Assembly (NCBI GenBank): GCA_018398575.1 | Contig: JAGTXZ010000002.1 | Location: 2,172,501-2,236,500, forward strand | Source of the DNA: Ampelomyces quisqualis | Lineage: Eukaryota > Ascomycota > Dothideomycetes > Pleosporales > Phaeosphaeriaceae | DNA: 64,000 bases | Direction: 5' to 3' | Part shown: positions 1 to 11,349 of the stretch, piece after piece | How positions within the stretch are numbered: position 1 is the first letter of the stretch | How the letters are laid out: every line of letters starts with the position of its first letter | The notes under the pieces: generated by a model | Told to the model about the DNA's origin: nothing | Seen by the model: the letters and a program-made list of their open reading frames with translations, nothing else | Database searches by the model: none | Made by a program: the position numbers and the translations under genes

Positions 1-2031
1 ATTTGGTACAATGGTAATAAAATCTTGAGGGTGGATCGCGACTGTTTCCCGTCGGGAGGTTTTTGGGGAGCGTATCTGACGTGACGCTGAAAGAATTCAA
101 CTTTGAGAGAACACCAATGAATTCGTTCGATTTCGCCGTGAAGAATGTAGGCTCGCTGCCGTTCAATGACGTGGCCATCATGGTCATACAACCTTTGGTC
201 AGATGATCGACTTCATCTTCAGTCTCGAAATTATCGGTTGCATCTGCTTCTCCCCCAAACATATCGTTGGCAAACCCGCGGAGGCTGATATCAATGTTCG
301 CAAGGTTAGAGTCGGCAGTGGCGATTTCATCGGAGGGTCGAATATTCTCGTCATCGATAGTGTCCATGCTTGCGGAATTGTCTGGGGTCGTGTTGGGTTG
401 GTCCATCGCAAGGCGTTGATGTGTCGACCAATTGTCGAACTGAACCTTGGTTAATTCCTTGCGTGCTTTGTATCGATCGTTCCGATCGAGTTTGTTTAGA
501 CCTTTGGATGCGCAGTATTTATCAATGTCGCTGGTCTCGAGCTTGCGCTTCTTGAAAGGTCGTGTCGCCATTGGTACACCGAATGCATCTGGGCCATCCT
601 CTTGCTCACGCCGTGCAGCAGACTCGAATCGAATGCTCCAATGCTCTCGTCTGTCGCGCCCAATGTATTCATCGGTCACTCCGCTCATCATACTCTTCAT
701 CGAATGTCCGAGCGCACGCCGGACTCGATCAGTGTCACCACTGTCTGATTTGAGAGCGAATATGTCGGCAGCAGCACCCCTACGGATGTCGTGGGTTGTT
801 GGTACATTGAGCATGCCAACCAGTTTTGCTGCGTGTGCAAGAAAGCGCTGTTGCTGATCGATAGATGCGGGGTGATCGAAATCCAAATGTTGGTTTCGGG
901 TCATGGCGTGAAAGACGGGGTCACTGGGCCTTGTCCAAATGAACCGCTTACTCTGGCGGTTCATTACATTGGCCATGAGCTCGGATAAGCTTGACTCTGC
1001 GACGGCCCCGATGCGTAAAGCGTATGCGACACACAGTTTGGTAGGATCAACCACGTTTTCGCTTTCGTCAAGTTGCTTCAGTTCGATTTCGGCGGTATGG
1101 CTGTGGTCTTGTCTAGTCGCACGATACAGTCAGTAAATGTGATAATAAAGCCGGTCGTATCATCAACTCACTTGCAACCCTTGCGCCATAACAATTTGAC
1201 CAACATCTTCAGAACGATCTGACCATCTCGAACGGTCGCACGAAGGTCGATATCTCGCCATTTGATATACTCTTCACCTGTATAATGGGCGCTTCGTAAG
1301 AAATCCCCGGCTCGAGAGCATAGAGCGGCTTGTAACACGAGAGCGAAGCAGCCTGCGACCGTTACATCCCAACACTTTGTCCCGTTTTCGACAGCGTCGA
1401 AAAGTACAGCTTTGACCATTTTCTTAATAATTTGGCATGTGAGCCATTGCTTCTGCCGTACAGGGTCTCTCGTAATGAGGCCATCGTCGAGTAGCTTTTG
1501 GATCGTACTAGACGTGCGGAGTCGATCGCGCTTCGACAATTGGAACTTTGCGTAATGAAACGTCAAGGCACCTTCAAGGACCCGCTCAGCGTCTTTTATG
1601 AGTACCCACGCGATCTTTCCATCTGCGTGTCTGGATTGAAGGTGGTAAGGCAATCGTGATATGAACCGCTCGAAATCTTCGCCTGTGGGAGTTGGACTGT
1701 TGACGGGTTAGACTCAATCGTGATACTCGTTAATGGGAGATAGTAATAGTGATCCTTACTCTTCACGCTTGTCAATCAAAAGCGTGTTGGAAGCAAAACA
1801 TTCAAATAGTCTGAACCAGTACTTGCGCGAAAGGGTTGTGGATGGTGCGTGTCCTGTGTATTGGAGTGTCTTCGCGGTTTTCTTGGACGCAATTCGATCT
1901 GCCATCGAGTTTTCGATCATCGAGGCCATGGCTCGTTTGCCGATCTTTGAGCCATTTTCGTTAGGGACGTCGAATTCCAGATCAGAGGAATCGAAGTCCA
2001 TTGTTGGGTGATCTGAATCCCCACTGTCCAT
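1..2031 (-). CDS. Fungal tyrosine recombinase (mobile-element integrase), 3' end outside window
   Basis: Three exons on the minus strand join in frame: 2031-1760, 1696-1172 and 1100-1, with introns 1759-1697 and 1171-1101 (GTAAGG...CAG and GTGAGT...CAG). The reading is open for about 632 codons to the window edge, so the C-terminus is missing. The tyrosine-recombinase catalytic set is visible: R219 in CSRAGD, H369-x-x-R372 in THDIRRGA, H398 in ALGHS and the likely nucleophile Y411 in TDEYIG. Such enzymes cut and rejoin DNA through a 3'-phosphotyrosine and mobilise fungal elements such as Cryptons and Starships (DUF3435 captains); I cannot say which group this belongs to. The start at 2031 (MDSGDSD) was chosen because it precedes a smooth coding frame; an upstream in-frame ATG at 2184 is possible. 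No internal stop is seen, so it may be functional. A degraded copy sharing intron 1 lies at 43.8-44.3 kb. Confidence 0.8.
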
Positions 2032-2501
2032 AGGGTTGGGAGAGGGGCGGGATAAGCCCAATGCAGCAAAGGATTGAGACCAAGCAGAATCATACACGAT
2101 GACCGCTTGGTGTACAGGAGGTGAAAATTTGCAGAGGTGAGGAACGAGGATCGCGGCAGAAGAGATAAGCGACATCGATAGCACGGCGGGAAGTCGCTAT
2201 TCTTGAGTTTGTTTAGACCTGCTCTTGTGGGAAGGCACCACCCACTTGCCAGCCAACGGCGGTCGGAGGCCCGCGGCAAATCAGAAGCGGAAATTGTTAT
2301 CGTAGCGCCGTAATTTCCATGAATTGTTTTATGCATGTCTTTGGTGCACCACCATCGGTGAAGGTCGTAGTGCAAGCCTTGTGATATTCTTTCAGTCCTA
2401 GACAATACCATTTGCCCGTCTCTGACAAGTTCATGTCCGCGTGAACAAGAAAAACAAAATCGGTGTCCTCATCATGTGAATCCTTGTGATAATTTATCTC
2501 A
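2032..2501. other. Intergenic, upstream of recombinase
   Basis: Between the recombinase start and the end of the helicase relic. Short overlapping ORFs occur on both strands, but none continues a recognisable frame. It presumably holds the recombinase promoter; no clear TATA or other site was seen. Confidence 0.4.
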
Positions 2502-4160
2502 CTACCAGTTGTCCCATTTACCCCTTCCGTTCCAAGCGTCCGCGTCATCTTGTCCGTCTTCGTCATCGTCATGATCTGAGTGATCGTCGTTGTGCTTGTC
2601 CCAACCATCAGCATGACCCGTCCCGGTGTTCAGAATATGTTCACTGGTTTCATTCAATATGCCTTCCGCTGATTCATCGGTAGAATTATGGTATGGCACA
2701 TCTTCTGTAGAGTCTTCTGTTGAGTTCGGGACAGCTTGTCAGTGTTGGAGTTAATGAGAGAGTCATCCGTGTTGATCGAAGTGTCGTTCATATCTCCTGG
2801 CTGTTTCGTGTCGGGAACTTCGTTCCAGTGATCGCCACTGAATTCATGGTACGCGGAGTCCCAGCCATCCGTGACGTTGTGGGTTGCATTTGTCGAGTCC
2901 CAAAGGATGGATTCTTCATTGTTGCCCGTGTGCCAACCGTCGGCTTGTCCAATGTCAAGAACATGATTGGTGTCTTGTAAAGTCATGCAACCAGCAACGG
3001 GGTTGTCTTGTTAGAACTTTTTTAACGCCTGCCAGAAGTCACGATCTTGTTCATCATCGTCAAAAGTGTCTGTGATGTACCCATACACAGAACATCAATC
3101 ATGCGCTTCGCGACATCTTCTGATGCAAGATCAAGGGCATTGCGACTCGGGAGCATTGTAGTACTGTTCAAACTTGCGTTGTCGATCAAGAGGGAGAGAT
3201 ACAATAGCTCTATCCTTTCGGAAGTAGTTGACGATTTGTTGGAAGACACGGCCATTCTTCAAAATGCTGTCTTTGGTGAATTTTATCGTGTCGATAGAGA
3301 TCTCTATAGTGACACGTGCCCGGGTGTTTGCGACGAGGAGACGGGCCGGGGTAAAGAAGAAACCAGAATGGTTGACAGTATCCAGGTACACGTGCTGGCA
3401 ATCGAGTCCTATAAAGGAGTCAATTGTGCTCGCCTGGACTGCCCGCAGTTTATTTGCAAGTGCGACGTTGTTTGCTGCCAACGCGTTGTTGATTTCAACA
3501 CGAATGAGATAAGAGTATAACTGTTCTTGTGCAAGATATGGGTAGAGTATAGCGACATGTTTGCCTTCCAGTCTTAGGTGGCGAAGGCGTTGCATGAGGC
3601 TATGCATGACCGCAAGTGCAGTCTCGACGCAAAACTTGGAGCCGGTAGCGTGTATCTTTGGTTTCATGAGTCTTGGGTAGGACAAGCTGTCCGATGCCAG
3701 TGCTTGCGATAGCTTCTTCGCTGGCTTGTCAGTCTGCGTCAGTGACGGTGATAGCACCCATGGAGATGATTTTGCGCGGGAGGAGGAGCCACTTCTGAAC
3801 GCGAGAGTAGGAGATATCCCAGTTCAAGGTATACCGGAAATAAATACGGTATTGACGTGCTACTGTGTTCGACATCTTGACGTGGTAAAGAGTAGGGTGA
3901 AGCTGGCCTACTCGGAAAGCCTCCTGAAGAACGTCGGTCAGAACGGGAGCGTAGGGCTTGCGGTCATCGCGAGTGGCCGCGCGCTCTGCGATGTGAATGT
4001 TGGCCAAAACGCGAAGCTCCTTAGTGAGATTGGATCGGTAAGTATTGAAATCTGGGCCGCCTGATGGTATATGAACAGAGTCTTTAACATAGCGAGTCGC
4101 TGCGACTGACGACGCTCGGGCTCGGCAGGTGGGGCCGCCAAGGTGTGTACGTGAAGGCAT
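2502..4160 (-). pseudogene. Decayed UPF1-like superfamily 1 helicase, C-terminal half with Trp-rich acidic tail
   Basis: The piece at 3757-3131 (minus) has the order of the C-terminal RecA lobe of UPF1-like SF1 helicases (AAA_12): VAILYPYLAQ, then motif V-like TIDSFIGLDCQHVYLD, then motif VI-like RLLVANTRARV. Upstream, 4160-3729 supplies a further coding-like piece in another frame. Downstream, the helicase frame holds TGA near 3131, TGA near 3095 and TAA near 3018, and local frame changes suggest indels. It then opens into an acidic tail with repeated DGW motifs (2986 to about 2740, then another frame to the stop at 2502, ending KWDNW). No Walker A (GKT) motif was found, so the N-terminal lobe is missing or lies outside what I can join. 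The stops fit C-to-T change from CGA or CAA. RNA/DNA unwinding is known for the family; this copy is very likely dead. Unrecognised introns could explain some of the breaks. Confidence 0.6.
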
Positions 4161-4175
4161 TTGGGTCTCGCGACG

Positions 4176-4877
4176 TCATCGCTCTTCGCGGCCGAGAGCC
4201 TGCCATTCCACCTCTTTGTCCGGACCGCCATTCATGAAGAAGTCGGTGATGTCGTAGTGGAGAGAGGCATGGTCATCGTTAGGGAAGGTTGGGGTGAGGA
4301 GCAGGTAGTCTGGGTTGGTATGGACGTCTTCAAAGTCAATGACACCGTCGTCGTTAAGGCGGAGGCCATCATCTGTAACACAAAAGAACTCATCCGCTCG
4401 ATCGGAGACGCGGTGAAGGTAGTACTCCCCTTCAGAAGTGAGGAGAGTGTCGACTTTGACTTGGATATCTTCAAGCTCATCTTTACGGAAAATGAGTTCT
4501 TTGCCATTGATGTCGCTGAGTGAAATATCACGCGCGTTGCGGTACTCATCCGTTATATCAGCCAGAGCAACCATGGCAATCATGGCGTGCATCGCCGTAG
4601 ACTTCACTTCGTCATAGCGCGGACCGCTAAGATTCTCGTCGTCTTTGTATTTTGACGCAGCCCAGTCATGGGTTCCATCTTCGATCGACTCTTTGGTGGC
4701 AGCGTCTTGAACGGGTATCTCAAAACCCTCGATGTCAAAGTCAATTTCTTCGGGCTCCTCCAGTTCCAATTTCGGAGCGAAGAGGCGGACGTTGGCCGTG
4801 CCATGTTCTCTCGTCAGTATGTGGTTCGACAGCGCCTCCGTGCGCGCAGCATCGATGATATGGTCGTGGTAATCCAT
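4176..4877 (-). CDS. Hypothetical acidic protein, possibly N-terminal part of the helicase relic
   Basis: A 233-codon ORF starting MDYHDHIID and ending near 4176. It is rich in Asp and Glu (for example LELEEPEEIDFDIEGFEIP) and has no membrane segment or motif I recognise. It lies directly upstream of, and on the same strand as, the helicase relic, in a different frame. The sequence across 4231-4130 remains coding-like in alternate frames, so this may once have been the N-terminal part of one protein. Function unknown. Confidence 0.4.
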   Translation of the reverse strand: MDYHDHIIDAARTEALSNHILTREHGTANVRLFAPKLELEEPEEIDFDIEGFEIPVQDAATKESIEDGTHDWAASKYKDDENLSGPRYDEVKSTAMHAMIAMVALADITDEYRNARDISLSDINGKELIFRKDELEDIQVKVDTLLTSEGEYYLHRVSDRADEFFCVTDDGLRLNDDGVIDFEDVHTNPDYLLLTPTFPNDDHASLHYDITDFFMNGGPDKEVEWQALGREER

Positions 4878-5221
4878 AATCGTATCGTGTATGGATGTAG
4901 AGAGTAGTATAACAATTCTGGGTATAGAAAGTGGCTTGAAGGAGCGGTAAGTTAAGTGTGTATGGTAAGTAGTTGAAGGGCAGAAGTTTGCGCAAGGTAA
5001 GTGTTACAAAAAGTGAGAGTAGATTGCCAAGGCGTAGTTGAGCTTAGCGTGTTTCGAAACAGGAATTCGCTGTCAATTTCGGCCATGTGAAGGTGAGTTG
5101 AACGCGACGACTCCCGTTATTTACGTGATTGTTGAGGAGCGAGGTAGTTGTCGGGATGGTCGAATAGTAGAAATGTTGATAATGGTGTATTTGTAATTTC
5201 TGGGCCTATGGTAGACACTCA
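4878..5221. other. Left flank of the AT-rich island
   Basis: About 340 bp of ordinary composition between the ORF start at 4877 and the island's left terminus. No gene is seen. Composition changes abruptly within the first few hundred bases after 5222, marking the element boundary. Confidence 0.5.
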
Positions 5222-5254
5222 CTGCGGTACAAACGCGGTGTTAAATACCCCGCG
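5222..5254 (+). repeat. Left terminal inverted repeat
   Basis: Starts CTGCGGTACAAA and continues through GTGTTAAATACCC. It pairs with 37098-37130 read on the other strand, about 30 of 33 bases identical. This outermost copy still carries CG and TGG steps that the inner copy at 36588 has lost. Confidence 0.75.
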
Positions 5255-5345
5255 TGGAATCGTGTAAAAAAACCCCGCAGAATTCCCCCCAGAAACACCG
5301 CAAAGTTGTCTATATTTACACAGTCTATGTAAATATACCTACTAA

Positions 5346-5512
5346 ACAGGTATATTTACGCAGAGAGCAGGTATATTTACACAGCAAGCAGGTATATTTA
5401 CACAATAAGCAGGTATATTTACACAATAAGCAGGTATATTTACACAATAAGCAGGTATATTTACACAATAAGCAGGTATATTTACACAATAAGCAGGCAT
5501 ATTTACACAGTA
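5346..5512 (+). repeat. Subterminal 21-bp tandem repeat, about 8 copies
   Basis: The unit contains CAGGTATATTTACACA and repeats every 21 bp just inside the left terminus. The TATTTACACA core also occurs next to the inner left-end copy (about 36680-36715). The array fortuitously reads as an open heptapeptide repeat because 21 is divisible by 3. Subterminal repeats of this kind serve as transposase binding sites in CACTA-type elements; that role here is inference. Confidence 0.7.
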
Positions 5513-8500
5513 GCAATGTAACGTTAGAATCTAGTTTATAATTAGAGCAATTTGTATCCTATCTTTTAGAATAACCTAGCTTGTTAACTAAGAATAGCAA
5601 TTTTAAAGTTGTTTTCTAGGTTGTATTAAAGTAAAACACCTAAGCTACTCTAATAAGATCTACAATATAGTCTACTAACACTTATATTATGTTATTATTT
5701 TCTTTATCTACTATTTAAGGACGTAGCGTTAATTTACTAGCTAGTTTTACCTTTTAATATTTTGCAATTCTAGCCTAGCTTAATATATTAGCTAGATCCT
5801 AGAAAAGTATTATAATAGTGCTAAAGGACAAGAGCGCTATTGTTTATTCTAAGTTAGCGTAGAATATTACAAAAGTGTTACTTTGCAACATAAGATTCTG
5901 CAAACGCGCAGAAAATATACTAACCCTTACTTTAGTTAGTAGTATAAAATTCTTGTATATAATAAGGTTGTAGGGCGCTATCTCTATGTACTAGCAGGCT
6001 AGAGAGTTATCTGTCTGTCTTAGTTTACGTTACTATTTAGAATCTATTCTTACGTTTGTGTAACGTATAAGGCAGTATACTATAGGCGTTAGATCTTTTT
6101 TAGTTACTATTATTAAACTATTTCCTTTAGAGGTTATATTGCTCTATTAAGTATGCGTTCTTTACTCCTAGATTATAGTGCTAATTTCTGCGCTTTAATA
6201 CTTATATAGCGTTAATATAGTAAACATCTTTATTATTTATAAAAACTACTCTAATAACTATTATGCATAACTAGCTAAGAGGCTAAAGTCCTAAATATTC
6301 TGGCTTAGGTAGAGCAGGTAATAGAATTGTATAGTATATAATAGAAGTAGGTCTAGATTACTTCTATAATATAGACCTTTGTATTTATGCAAGAATAACT
6401 ATGCGTACACATTAACCTCTGCAATTTCTGCGCTTATAAAGTCTTGTTAGCTAGTATAGTAGAGTAGCTAACAGTACTATAAGAAGTTTACTGCGTACTA
6501 CTTTAGTAGGAAGTAAGCTATAGCAGAGGCACTATATATTAGAAAGAATAATTACTATTTATATATAGTCTAATTAGCAAAGCTGCCTATTACCCTTAGA
6601 GCAGTTTCTACGTAAGTAGGCACTATTGCACGCAACGCTACTATGCTGCAGTTAATAAGTACCTAATTAGTATTTAGTATTACCTATAGATATTTCTCTA
6701 TATCTTGGCCCTTAGTTTAATACTTTATGCTTTTCTAAAGGTAAAATATAGATTTTAGTATATTATAGTTTATAGAGTGCATAGTGTTAATAAGGAAACT
6801 CCTTAGGAAATAGAGGGTTAGAATGTTAACTAAGATAGACTAATAGTTAATACCTAGGTCTCTCTTAAGTACCTTAAAGCTCCTCTTAGTCTTGTCTATT
6901 TGCTAGTGCTGCTTAATTTGTTAAATCTGTTCCTACATATCTATGTTAATAGTAGTAGCTGTGTTGTCTATATATAAGTAAAAGTACTTACTACTTCTAC
7001 TTATTATTCTACTAAACGTACATATACAATAGCTTTGTTTTGCCTTCCTAGGATATTTTGTACCTATAACATCTGCAATTACTAGTCTGTCTTTAGTAAC
7101 TAAGATTAGGTAGGCTTTAAGCGTAAAATCTATATTTATTGCCCTATTATAAGTATAAACCCTCTAACGCAACTTATGTAGCTTTGTAATTAACAGGTTA
7201 AGCTATATATTAGTATAGTCTTTATTAAATCCTCTAGGTATAATATAAGTAGTTAACGCGTTTAATGCGTTATCTCTTACTAATAGATGTAGGTTAAGAA
7301 CATATATTATAACAGGCGTAACGCTTTAGCGTTTCTTTAGGTTCTTAACTATGCTAATAGCGTTAAGCGTAAGACGCATAGCCAATTTACAATAATCTTA
7401 AAAATATCTATGTTCTTAGTATTCTTAAAACTAGCTTCTATTAAATATATTAGTGTAAGCTTCTATGTTAGGCTAGGATAGATTAAATGTTACTTAGTAT
7501 GCTAATAGCTGCACTAAGCGTGTAGTATAGCTATATTAAAGTTAAAGTTATAGAATAAGCAGTAGGTATTTAAAGGTGTACCTTAGTTACTTGTTATTGT
7601 TATATTGCTACTAGTTATAAACTAGGCACACTAACGCAGTAAGTAGTCTACCTGTGTACACTATATATCTATCTATATAGTAGTGTATAGAAATAAGTTA
7701 AATAAGGTTACTAACTAACTTACTAAGTATTCTGTAACCTGTCTATATAGGATTACTAATATCTATATTATAATACGTCTTAAGTACTGTATAAATTCTT
7801 CTTATCTTCTCTCTTAGTATACTATAGAAGGTATTAAATATATCTAGATCTTCTATATATATATTATCTTTGTCCCTAGTTAAAGTAGTAGGTATTTCTT
7901 CTATCTAATTATATATGCCTAAATAGTCTTCATTATCTATGTTTTTATTAACACTATTCTAATCTAAAGGGCCAAAACTTAGTATAGGCTCTAAGACAAT
8001 TGCTCTATTGTCTTAGGTTTGTGCATCTTTATTTAATATTAAAACATCTAACAATCTATTAGTATTAAAAGAGATGCTATAGTAATAGCAGGCTATTTTA
8101 TAGTACTTTTTTTGTTTAGTTATAATAAAGTAGGCAGCGCCTTTGTGCAATAGTAACTAGCATTTACACTATACCTTCTATAAGCTATATATTAATATAG
8201 TAGAAACGTTTAGATAGTAGACATACTAGTTTTCTAACTACGTGTGTTAATTGTGTGTGTAAGAGAGCAGTAAGCGCCTATAGTAAGGTAAGAGATATAT
8301 TAAGCAGAGATACGCAAGTCTCTTACTACAAGAGTAGTAACCTTTATAATAGCTAGCTTTCTTATAACGTATAAAACTATAGTTTTGTGTTAATTAAGTC
8401 TGTGTACAGCCTTAGGCTATACGTAGTACTAGTTAACTAACTAATTTAGAATTAGATACTAGTAGAACTACTGCAAACTAGTGTTATAGAATTAACTCTA

Positions 8501-9790
8501 AAGTTAAACGTATTTTCTTAGGCATTAGCTTATATTTTGTGTAGTAGTAGCTTATAAGCTCCTAATACTAAACTGCAACAAACAGTTAGTTTATTTTAGT
8601 TAAAGATACTTATAAATCCTCTAACTACTTCTTCTAAACATTTACTATTGCTATACATCTACTAACTATGTAATATTCTTACTATACCTCCTGCTACACC
8701 TGTACCTCTAATCTAACCAAAACCTATATATACTATTCTAGGGTATAAATGTAAGTAGACTAGTAATAACTATCCTAATAATACACTTTTGTTCTTAGAC
8801 TTAGCTATTGTATTATCTTATATAGTACAGATTCTCTAACATTTGCCTTTAGATTATTACTATTCTTAGAAGCTATTTTTGTCCTAGGTAGTTAGGGCGG
8901 CAGGTCTCTTGCAGAAAGATATAACAATTTATTACTAGAGAATTACACAGGGCACAGCTAGTTGCGCTAGTGCAGATTATATTAAGCGTAATACTATACT
9001 CTAATCTCTTATCTTTCTCTTGTTAGGCAGAATCTACGCTATATAGTACCTAAACTATAACACTTATAATTAGATTGCCTAGATAATTTAGCTTAATACA
9101 AGTGCAACTTAGATTAAAGATAACTAAGAAAGAGACATAGCTTTATAGATAACATATATATTATAGCAGTAGGATATAGGTATATATTACTTATACAGTC
9201 TAGAAGCTGTGTATTCTACAGTGTTTAATACGTATTTCTTAATATTGTTTGCTTAGTAGTGCTGTAATAATCTTAAGATAGAGATAGTTCTATTAGAGGC
9301 TTATAGCTTTTTGTAGCATAACATTTCAAAGCTATAGATAAACTTTTTCGCATAGAAGAGGGAGGCTTGCAAGGCAGAAGATTTGTACAGAAATCTTACT
9401 AAAGGCCTTATTTATAAAGTAGATAAAAGAGAGCTATAATTTAATAGATATATACAATTAGCTAGTTTGTATAGATCTAACACGTTAATAGGTTAACTTA
9501 GTTATATCGCAATTACTATAACTATAGATACACGCTCTCTTCTATTAGCTAAATTGCAATAGTTATAACTTATTATAATTTCTTATAATATATAACGTTA
9601 TACTAGTTGCTGCGCAGCTGCAAATATACGCTTACTCTTACTATAGTAAGGTAAGGCACTAGCTATCTTAAGCTACCTACTTAGTTTCTCTATCTTTTTA
9701 ACACTAATACCTACCTTAACGCTAGCTTTACTACGTATCTCTATCCCCTCTATAAGTCTGTTCTAATTACTATAGGACTTAGCTATTACT
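5513..9790. other. Hypermutated AT-rich interior, no gene
   Basis: Dense in TAA, TAG, CTAG and TTA in all frames. No ORF above 60 codons, no RNA gene and no clear repeat was seen. C followed by A or G survives almost only after A or G. Confidence 0.6.
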
Positions 9791-9799
9791 ACTATCTTA

Positions 9800-10260
9800 A
9801 CACTAAAGTTTACTATATCTACTAAGTCTTTTTTGCCTGTTGTTAGGCTACGCTAACTACAATAGAGTTTAACAGAGGCGTACTACTATAGTAACTTAGC
9901 TATATCTGCTAAGTCTTTTCTACCTATTATTAGGCTATGCTAACTACTATAGAGTTTAATAGAGGCGTCCTTCTAAGTATATTAGCTATATCTACTAAGT
10001 CTTTCTTTTCTGTTGTTAGACTATGCTAACTACTTAATATTTTAGCTAGAGCGTACTGCCGCAGTATAAGCAGGTTACTTAGCTATATCTACTAAGTCTT
10101 TCTTTCCTACTATTAGACTATACTAACTACTTAATATTTTAACTAGGGCGTACTACTATAGCATAAGTAGGTTACTAAAGCTGCGTAGTAAAAGTAAGTT
10201 ACTAAAGCTATGCAGTAAAAGTAAGTTACTAAAGTACTTTTTACAGTATAGTAGATTACT
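9800..10260. repeat. Degenerate tandem repeat, about 90-bp unit
   Basis: Four related blocks, each with a form of CTACTAAGTCTTT followed by a TTAGACTATGCTAACTA-like stretch and a GGCGTACTACTA-like stretch. Next to them is a shorter direct repeat of AAAGTAAGTTACTAAAGC at about 10180-10240. Differences among copies are mostly transitions. Confidence 0.6.
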
Positions 10261-11349
10261 AAAGCCTAGTAACGCCTAGCTAAACGTTTATGCAGTTTTC
10301 TAGATATTTAAACGCTCTATATAATAACAGAGAGTAACTTACTATCTTAGTACGCAGGTATTAATCTGTCTAACCTAAGCAGTCTAACTAGCTACCTCTA
10401 TAGTTACTTTAAATTGTCTTGCGCTTTAGCTTCTGCTTAGTCTTTATTAGAGTGTCTATACTAAGCCTAGAGCTTACTAGATATAACCTTATACTATTGT
10501 TGCTTAGGCTTTAGCCTATTAGGTACTTACGCCTAATTATAACAACTGCTGCCTTAACTTAGCGCGTCTATGTTAAACTAAACATATAATTTGCACCTTT
10601 GCGTGCTAGTATAGTAGGAAGTATAAGGTTTAAGTTAATCTCTGCTTAATCTTTTAAGTACTATGTTTATTATTAGTAATTGTGTATAAAGATATAGTGC
10701 TAAGAAACACATTTCTTATACTTAATCTTATATATGTGTTCCTTTACTAGTAGAGTTTAGTGCAATATTGCAAGGGCACTTATAATACGTTAGGAAAACA
10801 TAACGTTAGCAACATTTGCGACATTAGTAACACTGTTAACACAACTGTACTGCTAGCTACCAGATAGTTCTTAACTGTGCTCTGCTGTGCTAAGCAACAA
10901 TAGTAATGCCTAGCATACTATTATTAGTAGCCTAGTTTGTAGAACTCTTTTGCAAAATAGTTTATAGTTCTTATATTTAACATAGCTTTGCACTATCTGC
11001 ACAACTGTGTTACTAGTTAGTAGCCTATCTTTAACTATGCTTAACTGTAGTTTAAGTCTAAGGCAATTCCTTTAATAGCGCTGTTACTTAGTTTAGGTTT
11101 TGCTGCAAATCTACACTATCCTTGCGCTTTAAATTAATTTTGCGTTATGTCTACGTATATACTTCTTTTGTAATACTTTTTATATTCTTATACTCTTAGG
11201 ACTAGGCTATGTATCTACTTAAGCGTTTTTTATCTTATAGCTTTGCACAGTAGTGTACTGTACTCTGCAGTTCTACTGCTTAATTTACTTAATTTACACT
11301 AGCCTCTTAAGCTTTATAGAGATTTCTTTATTATAATCTTACTTAATCT

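Noticed and set aside
1..5221. Complete Starship with captain at its edge
   Set aside because: A captain-like recombinase is present, but a helicase relic lies upstream of it, no Starship terminus was seen, and any cargo would lie outside the window. Family assignment is left open.
5346..5512. CRISPR-like array
   Set aside because: The units are contiguous 21-bp tandem repeats without unique spacers, in a fungal genome.
5254..5541. 95-aa ORF with heptapeptide repeats
   Set aside because: It is open only because the 21-bp tandem repeat is a multiple of three; the opposite strand is open too. No sign of a gene.
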